Part shown: positions 11,538-24,191 of the stretch, piece after piece
How the letters are laid out: each line of letters opens with the position of its first letter
How positions within the stretch are numbered: the stretch's first letter is position 1
NCBI RefSeq assembly: GCF_041146795.1
Contig: NC_135182.1
Location: 5,411,509-5,475,508, forward strand
Length of the DNA stretch: 64,000 bases
Direction: 5' to 3'
Source: Maylandia zebra
Taxonomy: Eukaryota > Chordata > Actinopteri > Cichliformes > Cichlidae
Notes under the pieces: generated by a model
Seen by the model: the letters and a program-made list of their open reading frames with translations, nothing else
Databases searched by the model: none
Told to the model about the DNA's origin: nothing
Program-made: the position numbers and the translations under genes

Positions 11538-11640
11538 TACCTTTGTCATAGTTTTCGATTCTTTGGTATCCTTTTGTCCTCCACGTTCTTAAACACCAGG
11601 GAGAGAAAAGGTGCAACAGACGAAAGACCGCGAAGACTAG
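11538..11640 (-). other. Candidate first exon/promoter of a minus-strand transcript
   Basis: A GC-richer minus-strand stretch ends in gacaaag followed by donor gtaaat at about 11538. The frame that fits the next candidate exon contains RTKGYQRIENYDK but has no ATG. An in-frame methionine is present only in another frame, which stops at once. It may be a 5' non-coding exon of the DUF4806-like gene or a coincidence. Confidence 0.2.
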
Positions 11641-13099
11641 ATGCTAGGCGGTGCAATCTGCTCCTCCCTCTTTTTAAACGAGCCAATAGGAGCTGCTCAC
11701 ATTAAAAACAACTTTATTTAAAAAGTCGTTTTACACCTGATACAAAAATTTTAAAAGTCAAACAATGCACAAGTTTAAAAGAACAATTTTATTTTTAAAA
11801 GTTTTTTAAGCATAGGGATGGTTAATATGTTTTAAAAAGTAATATATAATATTTATCAAAAAGTGTCACCCAAATCAACATCATAATAAAAATATAATTA
11901 ATAAAAATATAATAATGATAAGAAGAAGAATAACAGTTTACCTAAAAGCTCTTCTAACATTAGACTGGTTTTGAAAAGTTTCAATAGTGTCAATACACCA
12001 TAAGGACAAGGGAGTTTCACAGTTGAAGTGTGACTGCTTGAAAGACCCCATTCCCTCTCCTTTCCACTAGTTCAAAGAAAATATAAATTATTTCTGGTTA
12101 TATAATTTGAGGGCACAAGTTTGAAGAGTAACATTTTAACAGATCAGTAATATACTTCAGGAGCTTTACTGGATCTGATTAACCAAAACTTCCATCTTCC
12201 ATGTAACTAACTGTCTTTTCTCTAATACAGTAGAGTGTGTCTGATCTACTAAAAATCCTCAACTGCATGTTTGCTCAAGTAAATAGTCTTAATTGTTTGA
12301 ACAACCAGTAATCCTTAATTTGCAAATGCCAAATCTGGATTTTGTCTGTGTAATTCACTTTTATCTTAGGTTTTTTATTCGTATTTTTTGCTTTTCTTTT
12401 TTTCTACTCTTGTGTCCGTTTTAATCACTTATTATTGCTGCTGTGACAAGTGAATTTACCTAAGAAGAATCATGAAGTCCTTATTTTATCTTATCTGAGC
12501 CTCACCATGCAGCCTACCATGCAGAGTTCACATTAAGTACATAAAATGAAATCTAAAATTAAAAAGTAACCAGTTTCAAACCAGTTATTTGGAATAGTGT
12601 GCAGAGTGTTTTGAGTAACATTGAATGTTCAAAAACACCAAAGTTCCTATAGTCTCACTTGACAGCTGGGTTGTAGTGTCTGATAACACATAACATCTTG
12701 AGGTCTCAATGTGGACTTTGAGTACATTTGCTAGCCAAGGCTAAATACTGAGAGGGTCAAAAATGAAGGGTCAAGAACATCTGACTGTACGTAAGGGTAG
12801 CAAAAGTGATAGACTGAGGTTGTGCCAAATATGTTAAAGTTAGGGTGATTTCTTAGAGAATGGTACCACATGGGTGCCGTCTGCAGGTTATAAAAGAGAG
12901 TTATGTTCATACTTTCTTTTGAGATTATTTTTACAATTTGACTTTCAGAACTCCCTGGGTTGTGCGCAATCTGTGATGGGCTTGTTTGGAATAAATCCTC
13001 CTTTATTCAAATAACACTTTCTCAGGCTCTTCACAGAAGAAGAATCCTCACATAAGCATGTGCTACCATTTTGAACCAATGTACACATTTACCATCACT

Positions 13100-14740
13100 A
13101 ACCCAACTAGGACCTACATTGGATGCCCACCCATATGGATTTGATGTTAGAAACGCAAGTGGGTCCCATATATACTAAACAATCTTGAGCCCATGTAAAA
13201 TATATGCCCATATTAATTTAACACAACCCATTTGGGGCCCACATAGAGATGTTTTCAGGGTCTGACTTGCATTTGCCCATGTGTGACACATATAGTTTGA
13301 CCAGGTGGGCCCCACCTATGTCATCAGTACCAAAAAATATATACCGATTACCTCACTTTGCCCCACCTGGGGCACACAGCAAATGCTTTTCTTTAAATGA
13401 CTGTGTTTGCCCATGTCTAACCCAGGTGAAAAACCCAAGTGGGTCCTACGTGTGTTTCCCATTTTGAAACAAGTGAAGTGTTTCCCATGTTTGACCCAGC
13501 CAGGACCTACTATATGTTTCCACTCGGTTTTGCCCATATGGCTTTAATGTGAGAAACCTAAGTGGGTCCCATATATACTAAACAATCTTGAGCCCACATA
13601 AAATATATGCCCATATTAACTTAACATAACCCATATGGGGCCCACATAGACATGTTTTCAGGGTCTGACTTGCATTTGCCCATGTGTGACCCATATAGTT
13701 TGGCCAGGTAGGCCCCACCTGTGTCATCAGTACTAAAAAATATATACTGATTACCTAACTTTGCCCTACTTGGGGCACACAGCAAACGCTTTTCTTTAAA
13801 TGACTGTGTTTGCCCATGTCTAACCCAGGTGAAAAACCCAAGTGGGTCCTACGTGTGTTTCCCATTTTGAAACAAGTGAAGTGTTTCCCATGTTTGACCC
13901 AGCCAGGACCTACTATATGTTCCCACTTGGTTTTGCCCATATGGCTTTCATGTGAGAAACCCAAGTGGGTCCCATATATACTAAACAATCTTGAGCCCAC
14001 ATAAAATATATGCCCATATTAACTTAACATAACCCATATGGGGCCTACATAGACATGTTTTCAGGGTCTAACTTGCATTTGCCCATGTGTGACCCATATA
14101 GTTTGACCAGGTGGGCCCCACCTATGTCATCAGTACTAAAAAAATATATTGATTACCTAACTTTGCCCCACCTGGGGCCCACATAGACATGTTTCAGGGT
14201 CTGACTTGCATTTGCCCATGTGCGACCCATATAGTTTGACCAGGTGGGCCCCACCTATGTCATCAGTGCTAAAAAAATATATTGATTACCTCACTTTGCC
14301 CCACCTGGGGCCCACATAGACATGTTTTCAGGGTCTGACTTGCATTTGCCCATGTGCGACCCATTTAGTTTGACCAGGTGGGGCCCACCTGTGTCATCGA
14401 TACTAAAACATATATTGATTACCTAACTTTGCCCCACCTGGGGCACACAACAACAGCCTATCCTTAAATGACTGTGTTTGCCCATGTCTATCCCAGGTGG
14501 AAAACCCAAGTGGGTCCTACATGTGTTTCCCATTTTGGACCAAGTTAAGTGTTTCCCATGTTTGACCCAGCTAGGACCTACTAAAAGTGCTCACTTGGGA
14601 TGGCCCATATGGGTTTAATGTGAAGAACCCAAGTAGGCCCCATACAAAAAGCCCAGTTTGAGCCCATGCCCACATGGTACCCATCCAGCCCGAGCAAAAA
14701 CCAGGTGGGGCCCATATATACATGTTGGCTGGGTCATGAT
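13100..14740. repeat. Complex tandem array, 403-bp and 134-bp units
   Basis: The word tcagggtct begins at 13255, 13659, 14061, 14194 and 14328. The first three are spaced 404 and 402 bp, the last two 133 and 134 bp. The long unit holds cttgagcccacataaaatat, catttgcccatgtgtgaccc, accaggtgggccccacctat and gtgtttcccattttgaaac. The short unit is only the ggggcccacatagacatg... part of the long unit, so part of it was later re-amplified. The array ends in atgttggctgg (14722-14732), the inverse of the start of the array at 3818. Frames such as those at 13316-13537 and 13755-14000 repeat from unit to unit and are not genes. Confidence 0.9.
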
Positions 14741-15203
14741 GTTGTTCAGATTGTCATTGTTGGAGGCTGTGTTATGGTTTGAGGCTACATTTCAGTCAGT
14801 GGTATTGATGGAAATAATTCACCATGCAACACCACCATGTAACATCCCAGCAATCATTTTGGGGTAGGGGGCTGAAAGCATCTGATTGGCTTCGTCCCAC
14901 AGTCCAAAGGCATGCTGTTAGTGGGGTTAGGTTACTTGGCGATTCGGATGTATGGAATGATCCCAAACACACTGCCAGTCATGGACTAGCTTCTGCAGAT
15001 GATTGTATTGAAGAAGTGTGTGAACATCTTGATTCTGCTTGGGTAATATCCCAGCAACCATTTTGGGGTTAGGGGCTGAAGTTCAGTTTGACAGACTTAG
15101 CGATCACACAAATCTTCAACCTGCTGTGTGATTTGTACTTTCAATAAGCAGATCTTTGTTTAGCACATAAACACTATATTGGCCCAGCTGATGAAGCACT
15201 TTG
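14741..15203. repeat. Spacer with a direct repeat around a 205-bp segment
   Basis: The phrase atcccagcaatcattttggg (14845-14864) returns as atcccagcaaccattttggg (about 15049), each followed by a g-rich run and ggctgaa. The repeated segment is not coding and no element is identified. Confidence 0.45.
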
Positions 15204-15919
15204 CTTACTGTCACAGGCTGGGTCTCCGACCCAGCACTCTGAGTTTTCTTTGTATATTTTGATATGTTATTAGTTTGTTATTTCCTATTTTGCCTTTAGT
15301 TTAGGCAGTTATTGGTTATTGTTCCTGGGTTTTCTATGTTTTGGGGTTTGGTATTTATTCATCACGTGTTGGGTCTGTTGTGTTGTCATGTTTAGTTGTT
15401 AGTATTTCCTGTTTTATTTTGACAATGTCATGTGTTCTTTGTTCATTGTATTTAGCTTTCTCTCCTGGTCCTGTCATTAGGTTTATGTCTGTCAGCTGTT
15501 CCCCCATGTGTCCCCACTTCCCCTGATCACCTCATGTCTGTATTTAAGCTTTTTGTTTTCTTCATGCCATTGTCGGTTCGTCTGTTTATCTCACCAGGGT
15601 CACAGTTTTAGTCATGGTCTTAGCCTGTTTACCTCACCTCAGTCATGGTTCTAGTTTTCATCTGTTATGTATTATTAGTCTTAGTCATGGTCTTTGTTTA
15701 TTATTTTTCCACCACAGTCATAGTTTAGGTTTTGGTCTCAGTACCATTTAGTATTTTGTTTCTTAGTGTTTTGCCTGTTTGTTTTTGGTCTCTTGGTTCA
15801 TTTCCCTGCCGTCATCGCATTAAAGGTTCACCTTTCTGTTAATCATTACAATTCCTCGTCATCATCTGCTTTTGGGTCCTGTTTCCACACACATCGGCGC
15901 ACCCCGCCGTGACACTTAC
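15204..15919 (+). mobile_element. Solo LTR with perfect 5-bp target duplication
   Basis: The element at 15209-15914 is 706 bp, starts TGTCAC and ends GTGACA (TG...CA with a 6-bp inverted terminus). It is flanked on both sides by CTTAC (15204-15208 and 15915-15919), an exact 5-bp duplication as made by Ty3/gypsy-type integrases. A gtatttaagc word at about 15539 could be the LTR TATA box. No primer-binding site or internal coding region follows, so the internal part was lost by LTR-LTR recombination. The plus orientation is inferred from the TATA-like word. Confidence 0.85.
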
Positions 15920-18761
15920 AGCTTCAATAAAAAGCACTTTTGTTATAGAAGCTGAAACATACTCTGGTGGACAATTCAAAAGATAATGGAAGCTCCCTCA
16001 CTCTGTGTGACACTGATCCTCATCTGTTTGATAGAAATAGAAGGATACTGTACATGAAATTGTGTAATAATGTGATCAAAGACTATTTATCAACGATAAC
16101 TGATCAGCTGGTCTTTGATCAATGTGCATATTAATTGTAATGAAACCGACCTGACAGCCCATTCTTCATCAGTGGCGCTAGTTTCAGTCATTGTGAGAAT
16201 GTACTGTTTATTAGGTTGGAGAAACCTGCAGTCAGCTGGAACCGAAGAAGTCACCTGAATGAGAGACAAAACGTTTCTCTGACTGAAAACTCTACATCCA
16301 GATGAACAGAATAAACTTTTTGGAATTTCCTTACCTGGATGATTGAGCATGCATCGTGATATGCTCAATTTTCTTATAGTTTTTGTTTTTTCAGAATCCT
16401 AAAGCATTCCAGTTTCAGTGTTTCAGCATGCATTTCCTTCTTTTCCAGATTTTTCCACATCCTGTGGCCCAGGTGCCACATAGCCTGTTAAACTCACTTT
16501 GATGACAGTCAGACGTGTTACCATTCTGGCAGAATTTTTTAAAAAATTAATGAAAGGAGAGTGGGAGCTCAGAAAGGAAGAGTTGATTGGCTACAGTGCA
16601 GTGGCATTAGCTGTGATGTGTCACCAGCCTGTACTGTCATGATTCAAAACTCTACGGTCCTTTCACACAATAGTTCTTGACTGGCTCTAGGCTGAATCTT
16701 ACTAACTGTTCAATGCACCAACAAAGATGACAAATCTCTACTAGCGGCTCACCCTTCCCTGAAAAAAACTAAGGCCTTATCTGAACTGTAAAAGGCTGGT
16801 TTATTAAAATTTCTCTTAAAAATCTGACTGCAGGGAAATTTTGGGGAAAGCTAAGCACATAGGAGATAATTGCTTTATGATTCATTTCCACATTTTTGGT
16901 GTCTGTTGTTTTGTGTGTACTGAGTTTCCATGTGATGTAGTGTGCTTTGGATTAATAATTGATACACTCTCTCTTTAACCCAGGTCAAGCCTATCTTTTT
17001 AAACCCAATAATTTAAACCCAATTATAGATGCAATGGGTTATTTAAATCCATTGCAGCTATAACAGCTTCCACTCTTCTGGGCAGTTTTTCTACGAGATT
17101 TTGGAGTGTGTCTGGAGCACAGTCATGCCGGAGCAAAAAAGGCCTTCCTCAAAATGTTCCCATAAAGTTGTAAGCATGGAACTGTGGACCCTGGACAAAT
17201 CCCAGAAAAACAAGCCCAAAAATCTCATCCATTAAAGCTTAAACATGACACTGTGCAGTCAAGCAGTCTTAAAGGAGTACATGGACACAGCTTATCTACC
17301 ACATATGAAGGTGGAAGACCATTTAAGGATTTAAATACTAACAGTGCCTCTTTGTATTGGATTCTGTGATGCACAGGGAGCCAGTGCAAGGCTGCTAACA
17401 CTGAAGTAACAAGATCCCGCTCTCACTAATGTGAAAGCCAAAGTCACCTCCTCAAAGGCATCTCCCTTTAATCATGCCCAATCATCCGGTGAAGTATTAG
17501 CTGTTTTTAACCAGGACAGTTACAGCCGAGAGCTTCAGACATTACATTACTGACGGAGTTCTGCTGGTACACACAGTCACAGCACAGTGACTCACAGCAT
17601 CCTCATCAGGAACAGCACTTTCCCAGAATCAGTCATGTTGTCTGGTAAGAATCGACTGTGAGCAATTTCTGTCGATCAATAACAGACGGCACAATAAAAG
17701 TTTGAGTATTTTTATTGGTGCGAGAGCTTATTGGCAACTCAATGACTGTATCCACTACTCACTATTACAGTTCATCGTAGGAGCATAGAAAAACACTCAT
17801 TACATCAGTAGTAGTAGTTTTTTCTTTTTGTTGTATGAGCAGAGTCAGAATTAGCATAACAGAAAACCTGTGCTATTTGTGAACGGGTTTTTATTATAAA
17901 TATGTTATAATTGCAAAAGAAAATGAAATAATTTCATAATGTATTCATTTCCTTTCAGGGTTTGCTATTTCCAGGGGCTCTGGCTTTCTCTCAACGAAAT
18001 ATTTTTGGAGGGATATTTTTTATGCTCAAGATGCATTTATGGAAATAGTAACATGTTCGTGAAAGCTCAATGGAAATACTTTCTAGACGTTGAAACATGA
18101 ATAATATATAACAAGGACAATGGCCCTCAATTTGTCTGATGTGCATGAATGTGTCTCTTCCTCAGAATAATAACAATTAATTTTGTTTTTTACAGTAACA
18201 TTCAAGATCAGAGGTCTCAAAGAGCTATCATATTTAAAGAAGGTGTGGTAGGATGATGCAGGAATCAAAGAAAAAGGGCTAAAATGTCCATAACTCGTGA
18301 CAAAAGTGGGGAAAAAATAGAAATAGGGAAACTGATGAATGTAAGTAAACTGTGTTTCAGACGATTTTGATTAGTGAGATAATATATATATTTAAAAAAT
18401 GTTCTTTCTATACATCTGTCTGAGAAAATATAAGGGGAAACCTGGACTTCTTTGAATGTAGGAAACTTCAAGTCTGATCAAATGATGTTAATGATAAAGC
18501 CTGCAATATTTTATTTGGTAATAGATTTACTTATTGATCACCTTTCAATTGGAATAATAAGTCTTTATCATTCTCTGTAAACATGTACAATATCAGAACA
18601 GCCAAACATGCACAAGACTAAACTTTGCCTACGTCTGAATCAGCTGGCGTCCTCAGAGGTCAGACTGCCATCTTGTGGTAAAATATGCTCCACTGCTTCA
18701 TACTCAAAGACACATGTACACAGACAGCTTCTGGTTGTATGCCATCGTTACAGGCAACAGT
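15920..18761. other. Gene-free interval with repeat remnants
   Basis: At 16240-16355 is a diverged copy of the repeat that also forms the hairpin at 6926-7025 (acatccagatgaacagaat and the flank tacctggatgattgagcatg). At about 17030-17180 the stretch cattgcagctataacagctt and what follows looks like a fragment of a common fish DNA transposon, but I cannot name it. No coding exon is supported. The short frames here lack family signatures. Confidence 0.45.
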
Positions 18762-19752
18762 GTAGTTGTCATGATCCCTGGGATGAGCTGTGTTTTTGAG
18801 TTTGTAACCTTAGTTAATACATCTAAATCTGGAGCTCCGTTTAGGTTTGAGTCTTATTTTTTAAGGGATGGATTTATTTTGGGTCTTGTCTGTGTTTCAT
18901 TGATCTTATAATGCTTTTATATTGGGGCTTTTTTGCAAGTTTTATTATAATTATTATGGTTTGGTTGTTTTTGGTTTATTCCTGCTTCCCCAGCGTATGT
19001 GTCTCTGTATTTAGTCGGTTCACTTTTCCTGTTTTACTTTGACAGTTAGTTGTCTTTTGTAAGCTGCTTTAAGTTCTGCTTCCTTCCCTGTTACTGTCTT
19101 GATGACTTTTAGCCACGTCTCATTTTCTTCCTATTCCCAGTTTCCAACTAGCCTCGATGCCTGTACATACACTCATTACCCACCCAGCACTACTTGGTGA
19201 TGGAAGATTTTGGTCCATATTGACATGATGCTGTCACACAGTAGCTGGATATTTGTCGGCTGCACATTCATGATGTGATTTTCCCATGATGGGGATTCGA
19301 GCTGGTGACTGTGGAGGCTATTTGAGGACAGTGAACTCGCTGTCATGATCAAGAAACCAGTTTGAGATGATTTGCTTTTTGTGAGCTGGTGTGTTAATTT
19401 GCTGGAAGCAATCATCAGGAGATGAGACCAGTGTGGTCACAGATGGATGGACATGGTCAGCAACAATACTCATGTGGGCTGTGATATTTAAACAATGCTC
19501 AGTTTGTACCAAGGAGGGTGAAGTGTGCAAAGGAAACATCCCCCACGCTATTAGCCGATTTCTACCCTACCATCCAAACACTGTAATAGCAATCGAGACT
19601 CATCAAACCAGGCAATGTTTTTCCAGTTCTCTATTGTCTATTGCATGTTGGACTTTGTTTCTCTGTCTGCATTATTAAGCCTTAATAAAGATTTGTTTGG
19701 GTTATTTCAGCCAGCTTTGAGTCTTGTGTTTGGATTCAAACCTGACAGTAAT
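18762..19752 (+). mobile_element. Second solo LTR, carrying a nested Tc1 relic
   Basis: The element begins TGTCATGATCCCTGGG at 18767 and ends CCTGACA at 19747, again TG...CA. The flanks are gtagt (18762-18766) and gtaat (19748-19752), a 5-bp duplication with one mismatch. A poly(A)-type word ttaataaag occurs at 19680, near the 3' end, as expected for an LTR R region. A Tc1-like transposase relic at about 19160-19640 sits inside, so the bare LTR was roughly 500 bp. The pattern is less clear than in the LTR at 15209-15914. Confidence 0.6.
19160..19640 (-). pseudogene. Tc1-like transposase relic inserted in an LTR
   Basis: Minus-strand frames at 19539-19318 and 19415-19176 overlap and together recall the C-terminal half of a fish Tc1-like transposase. 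Visible words are ITAHMSIVADHVHPSVTT, FLDHDSEFTVLK, VQPTNIQLL and AIMSIWTKI-like CDSIMSIWTKI. The two frames are separated by a frameshift. At the second catalytic aspartate the usual QDN reads QIN, so the active site is destroyed. The N-terminal DNA-binding part is missing. A start similar to Tc1 ends (tacactcattacccac) lies near 19167. A sister relic is at 50826-51420. Confidence 0.7.
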
Positions 19753-22700
19753 TATGTATAATACCCAGTTAACACACAAAAGTGATTTACATTTGAATTG
19801 TTTCTAATTTATTCCATTTTTCCTCATCTTTCTAAATGGTGTCAGTCACCTTGTGCTGTTTTTGTGTGTTCAGGGAAAGTGTGATTTAAATATTTTAATG
19901 GGTGAGTATTATCCTGTTTGCAGGGTTTTAAGATGAGTTTTTCCAATCCAAATATATGATCTAATGTTGTAATAACTCTAATTTGCTGCATTCAGAGAGC
20001 ATAATTGAATCCCTTTACAGGAAAAGAAATCCATCTAAATCTGCATGTGCAACGTAACGCCCTCCTTAAGTGCACTCATCAGGAAATGCATTCATATCAG
20101 TTACTGGTAGTTCATGTTCTATACAGTATATCTCTTTTAAATTTATTATAATGTCAAATATAAAACGTATTTGAATTAAAAACTAATGTATTATACTGTA
20201 AATACTTATTAGTACAGAAGTTTTTACTATCTTTATATTACATGTTAAATTCATTTATGTTAACAAGGTGATGAAAGGCGTGCAAGGCAAAGCAAATCTG
20301 GAAACTAGTAGAGTTTATACAGTGCCATGCGGTGAAACGTAAGGTCCCATGACACTAACTATCACAGTGTTTTTGGTACTGAACTGTTCATCATATCAAT
20401 AACTCAGAAAAAAAACCTCAGTTTGATATGTATTGCTTTTTAAAGTACTGTATTTCCCTGCTCATTTCAAGGACCAACAAAACACCGCATACTTACTGCT
20501 AGAGTAAGGTGCAGTTTGCTAGACTGAAGCCAGAAACTACAGTGTTGCTGTTACAGTGCCTGTAATCACCTTTCCATCTAAACAGACGGAAATGAAAACA
20601 TCATTAGTGCAGACTTCCCATTTCTGTGTCGCTGTACAAATCATTCAAGGGTGTTGTTCAGCTGAAAACTGAATGAGGAAATGTCATTTTTCTTCCTTGT
20701 CCTCGCCTTTTGTGGAAGGCACGTATGCGTAAATACGCGTGTCTCTGTGGTGGTGTGGTGGGGCTCACAATACTTCTATAAAAATAATAACGTAAATAAC
20801 TATTCATTGTTGAACCCCAGTTATTGTATTGGAGTTGGGCTAAAAGTGGTTAAGCCATCCAATAACACAAACGCACACATACACACAGCCTGCTGCATGT
20901 GTGAAGGCCAGCGGAAGGAACCTCACGTGTTGCCGCTCACCGCTCTCATAGCTCACCCCTACTGACTCCACACATAAACTGTAGCACACCGGAGCAGGAA
21001 GACAGGTGGTGCTGTGAGTGCGTGTGGGTTACAGGCAGCCAGTAGCCGAGCGCGTGTGTGTGTGTGTGTGTGTGTGTGGGGGGGGGGTCTGAATAGTATC
21101 AGGGCCACGTGCCAGTGATGACGAACTCGGTGCACTTGGCAGGGACGACAGGAAGAGGTAACTAACAGTTATACAAGGCTTGCATGAACTGGACGTGGTC
21201 TGACAGCTGTGCTAAACACGGGAACACACTGTGTCGATTAGACTCAGTTTACATCAGAATAAAAATGGTAGATTAGGACAGATGACTCATTGCTTTGAGG
21301 ACATCGTGATACCGAACTCTCTTTCTTCTACTACACTTACAATTTCTTCAGTGTTATTTTGGATCCGTTATCCCAACGTTCATGAGGCAAGATAGGCCCT
21401 GCAAAGGTTACCAGTCAACAGGAACAGCACATAAATTCATTCACAGCAATCACAACCTATTTTAGATCTCTTTCTTCCTATGTCTTCCGTAAAATGAGAT
21501 CTTTCATTAAGCTCGTTCGGTGAATTAGAGTTATGATCTTATATAAAATCACCCTATATGCATTAATAAAGCTGCCACTGTTTCCTGTCACGTTTGCTCA
21601 AGTGTTTATTCTCTCTGTCTGTCCCCTGCCTGTGTTGTGTGTCACTGAAAGCAACACACGGGACAAAGAAGGGATACTGTACCACTGAGAATGGAGACTG
21701 GCCATCTGACCAGCCCCCAGGACAGCAGAGCAAGCTGTCACATGTTGCTGCCTCGATAATCCAACTGCTTCATCCCTCCGTCTCCTTTTCACTGCAAACC
21801 TACCGACACAATCAATGAAGCAGCAACTTATAAAAACCGCATGTTCCTTTCGTGTCCTGCAGCTATATCCTGAACAGATAAAGCGACACTCACCACTTGA
21901 TTCTTAGAAGACGTTCCTATCTTGTTTCTTATTATTAACGCTAATTTAAGACTTCCTCATTCCCGAAAACGTGACCGTGAACCGTGGGTTCTTTTTTTGT
22001 ATTTAACAGGCAAAATATGTAGCTGGAAACCTAGAAGAGAATTCATGCAGATAATATCTCAATATGCTTATCTGGTGACATCAGTTTGAACCTTTTTGAC
22101 ATTATTTTTCTTCTGTTTATATTTAAAGCATTACTTTACTGGTGTAAGTGTGAGGAACTGAAAACAGCTCGAAGGTTCTTCGTACTGTGTGCTTCTGACA
22201 TGAGGTGTACCTGACAAGGCGGGGACTGCCTGGAAATTATATTCTGGCTCGTTGAGTCACTGACTGACTGTTTAGGAATCTCAGATTATGCGTCAGGTGA
22301 GCTCTGGGATTACCGAAGGGTTTAGGACATAAGGTGTTGGCCATACTGTAGGGCCTAGGCTTTCTGTATTTACGGTAAGGTCATTTTAACCTGCACAGCC
22401 TTTTCCTTTGTCTTTACGGTAGTCAATGTACGTGCACAGAAAAAGCAAGCCAATTACGTGTATTGTTATCCCACGTGATACTTCTCAGCCAATCATATCA
22501 TTTTTGTCAGAGCGCGTGGGGAAAACAAACCTCCGCAAGGAGAAGACACGAAAAACCTTGCAGAAGGAAAATAAGAGAAAAGCAAAGTTAAAGGTTTGCA
22601 AGTGAAATGTAGTTAAGGAGAAGAAAACTAAAACCTGTCATTATTATTTCAAAACGCTCATTTTTTATACAAATCTTGCAGAATTTTGCAAATATCTATT

Positions 22701-23123
22701 TTTCATTTTTTAGCAGCATAGTATTTTTTTCCAGTTGTTTTTTAAAAGTCAGGTCAAGGCTTCAAAAGCCCAAAGGCAATATAAGGGTGGCGGCTCACAA
22801 CAGTTTTTGTTTGCTACATGGATCATTTTAGTTCAGCTGGGTGTCTTTCCTTTTGTTATATTTCTTTAAGAGTTCAAAATGTGTTAATTAAATAAATAAA
22901 ATGTATTTTTCTCTGTAGCACTTCATGGATTTCATAAGCAACACACCTTAGTTGTTCACACAAAGCATAAAGGTAAAAAAACAATATATACAGTGTTATC
23001 TTCATTTTAGATGTCAAAAAGTATTTGCGACTCCCAGTGTTTTCTTTTGCGTAGAAACTGGGTCCAAATGGCTCTTTGGGTGTTAAAGGTTGCAGACCCC
23101 TGATCTAGTGGATATAAGACTAT
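19753..23123. other. Gene-free interval with (GT)n and G-run
   Basis: A (GT)n microsatellite at 21053-21078 runs directly into nine or ten G (21078-21087). No exon, repeat family or RNA gene is recognised in the remaining 3.3 kb. The open frames at 20681-20965 and 21594-21818 have no recognisable domain and no splice support. Confidence 0.4.
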
Positions 23124-24191
23124 AACTTTGCTGTGTATGGGGTGTCTGACCCATTGCTACGGGCCATTCGATCCCTATACAACCGTTGCAAGAGCTTGGT
23201 TCGCATTGCCGGCAATAAGTCGGATTCGTTCCCGGTGGGTGATGGGCTCCGCCAGGGCTGCCCTTTGTCTCCGGTTCTGTTCATAATTTTTATGGACAGG
23301 ATTTCTAGGCGCAGCCAAGTGGCGGAGGGCTTTCGCTTTGGTGGCCTCAGAATCTCATCTCTGATTTTTGCAGATGATGTGGTTCTGTTGGCTTCATCGG
23401 GTGAGGGCCTCCAGCTCGCACTGGAACGGTTCGCAGCCGAGTGTGAAGCAGCGGGAATGAGGATCAGCACCTCCAAATCTGAGGCCATGGTTCTCAGCCG
23501 TAAAAGGGTGGAGTGCCCACTCCGGGTCGGGGATGAGTTCCTGCCCCAAGTGGAGGAGTTCAAGTATCTCGGGGTCTTGTTCGCGAGTGATGGGAGAAGG
23601 GAGCCGGAGATCGACAGACTGATTGGGGCTGCAGCTGCAGTAATGCGGACGCTGCACCGGTCCGTCGTGTTGAAGAGGGAGCTGAGTGTAAAAGCGAAGC
23701 TCTCAATTTACCGGTCGATCTACGTCCCTACCCTCACCTATGGCCACGAGCTGTGGGTAGTGACCGAAAGAACGAGATCGCGGATACAAGCGGCAGAAAT
23801 GAGCTTCCTCCGAAGGGTGGCTGGCCTCTCCCTTAGAGATAGGGTGAGAAGTTCGGCCATCCGGGAGGGGCTCAGAGTAGAGCAGCTGCTGCTCCACATC
23901 GAAAGGAGCCAGCTGAGGTGGTTCGGGCATCTGACAAGGATGCCCCCTGGGCGCCTCCTGGGTGAGGTGTTCCAGGCATGTCCCACCGGGAGGAGGCCCC
24001 GGGGCAGACCCAGGACACGCTGGAGAGATTATATTTCTCGGCTGGCCTGGGAACGCCTTGGTATTCCCCCGGATAAGCTGGAGGAGGTGGCTGGGGAGAG
24101 GGAGGTCTGGGCCTCTTTGCTTAGGCTGCTGCCCCCGCGACCCGGCCCCGGATAAAGCGGATGAAGATGGATGGATGGATGGAACTTTGCT
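23124..24191 (+). mobile_element. Rex3/RTE-like LINE, 5'-truncated copy 1
   Basis: The inserted sequence is 23133-24182, flanked by a perfect 9-bp duplication AACTTTGCT (23124-23132 and 24183-24191). It keeps about 340 codons open to the stop at 24153-24155: reverse transcriptase palm motifs with FADD at residues 79-82, GCPLSPVLF, then a C-terminal RWFGHLTRM and RPRTRWRDYISRLAW segment typical of RTE/Rex3 elements. The endonuclease and the first half of the RT are absent because of 5' truncation, so it cannot move itself. The tail is a run of GATG/GGAT units, the tail type I recall for Rex3. The first codon is GTG, which is only where truncation fell, not a real start. Confidence 0.9.

Larger units (their letters stand above)
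9040..13085. other. Gene-poor AT-rich region
   Basis: About 4 kb without a supported gene. It includes an (AAT)n microsatellite at 9734-9756. On the minus strand there are two splice-bounded segments that could be upstream exons of the DUF4806-like gene (listed separately). A GC-richer patch at about 11580-11700 contains gagccaatagg, a CCAAT-box-like word, and could be a minus-strand promoter. The remainder shows no repeats I can name. Confidence 0.4.

Noticed and set aside
3818..14740. CRISPR-like arrays
   Set aside because: Repeat units are 134-403 bp without short repeats and unique spacers, and the DNA is vertebrate.
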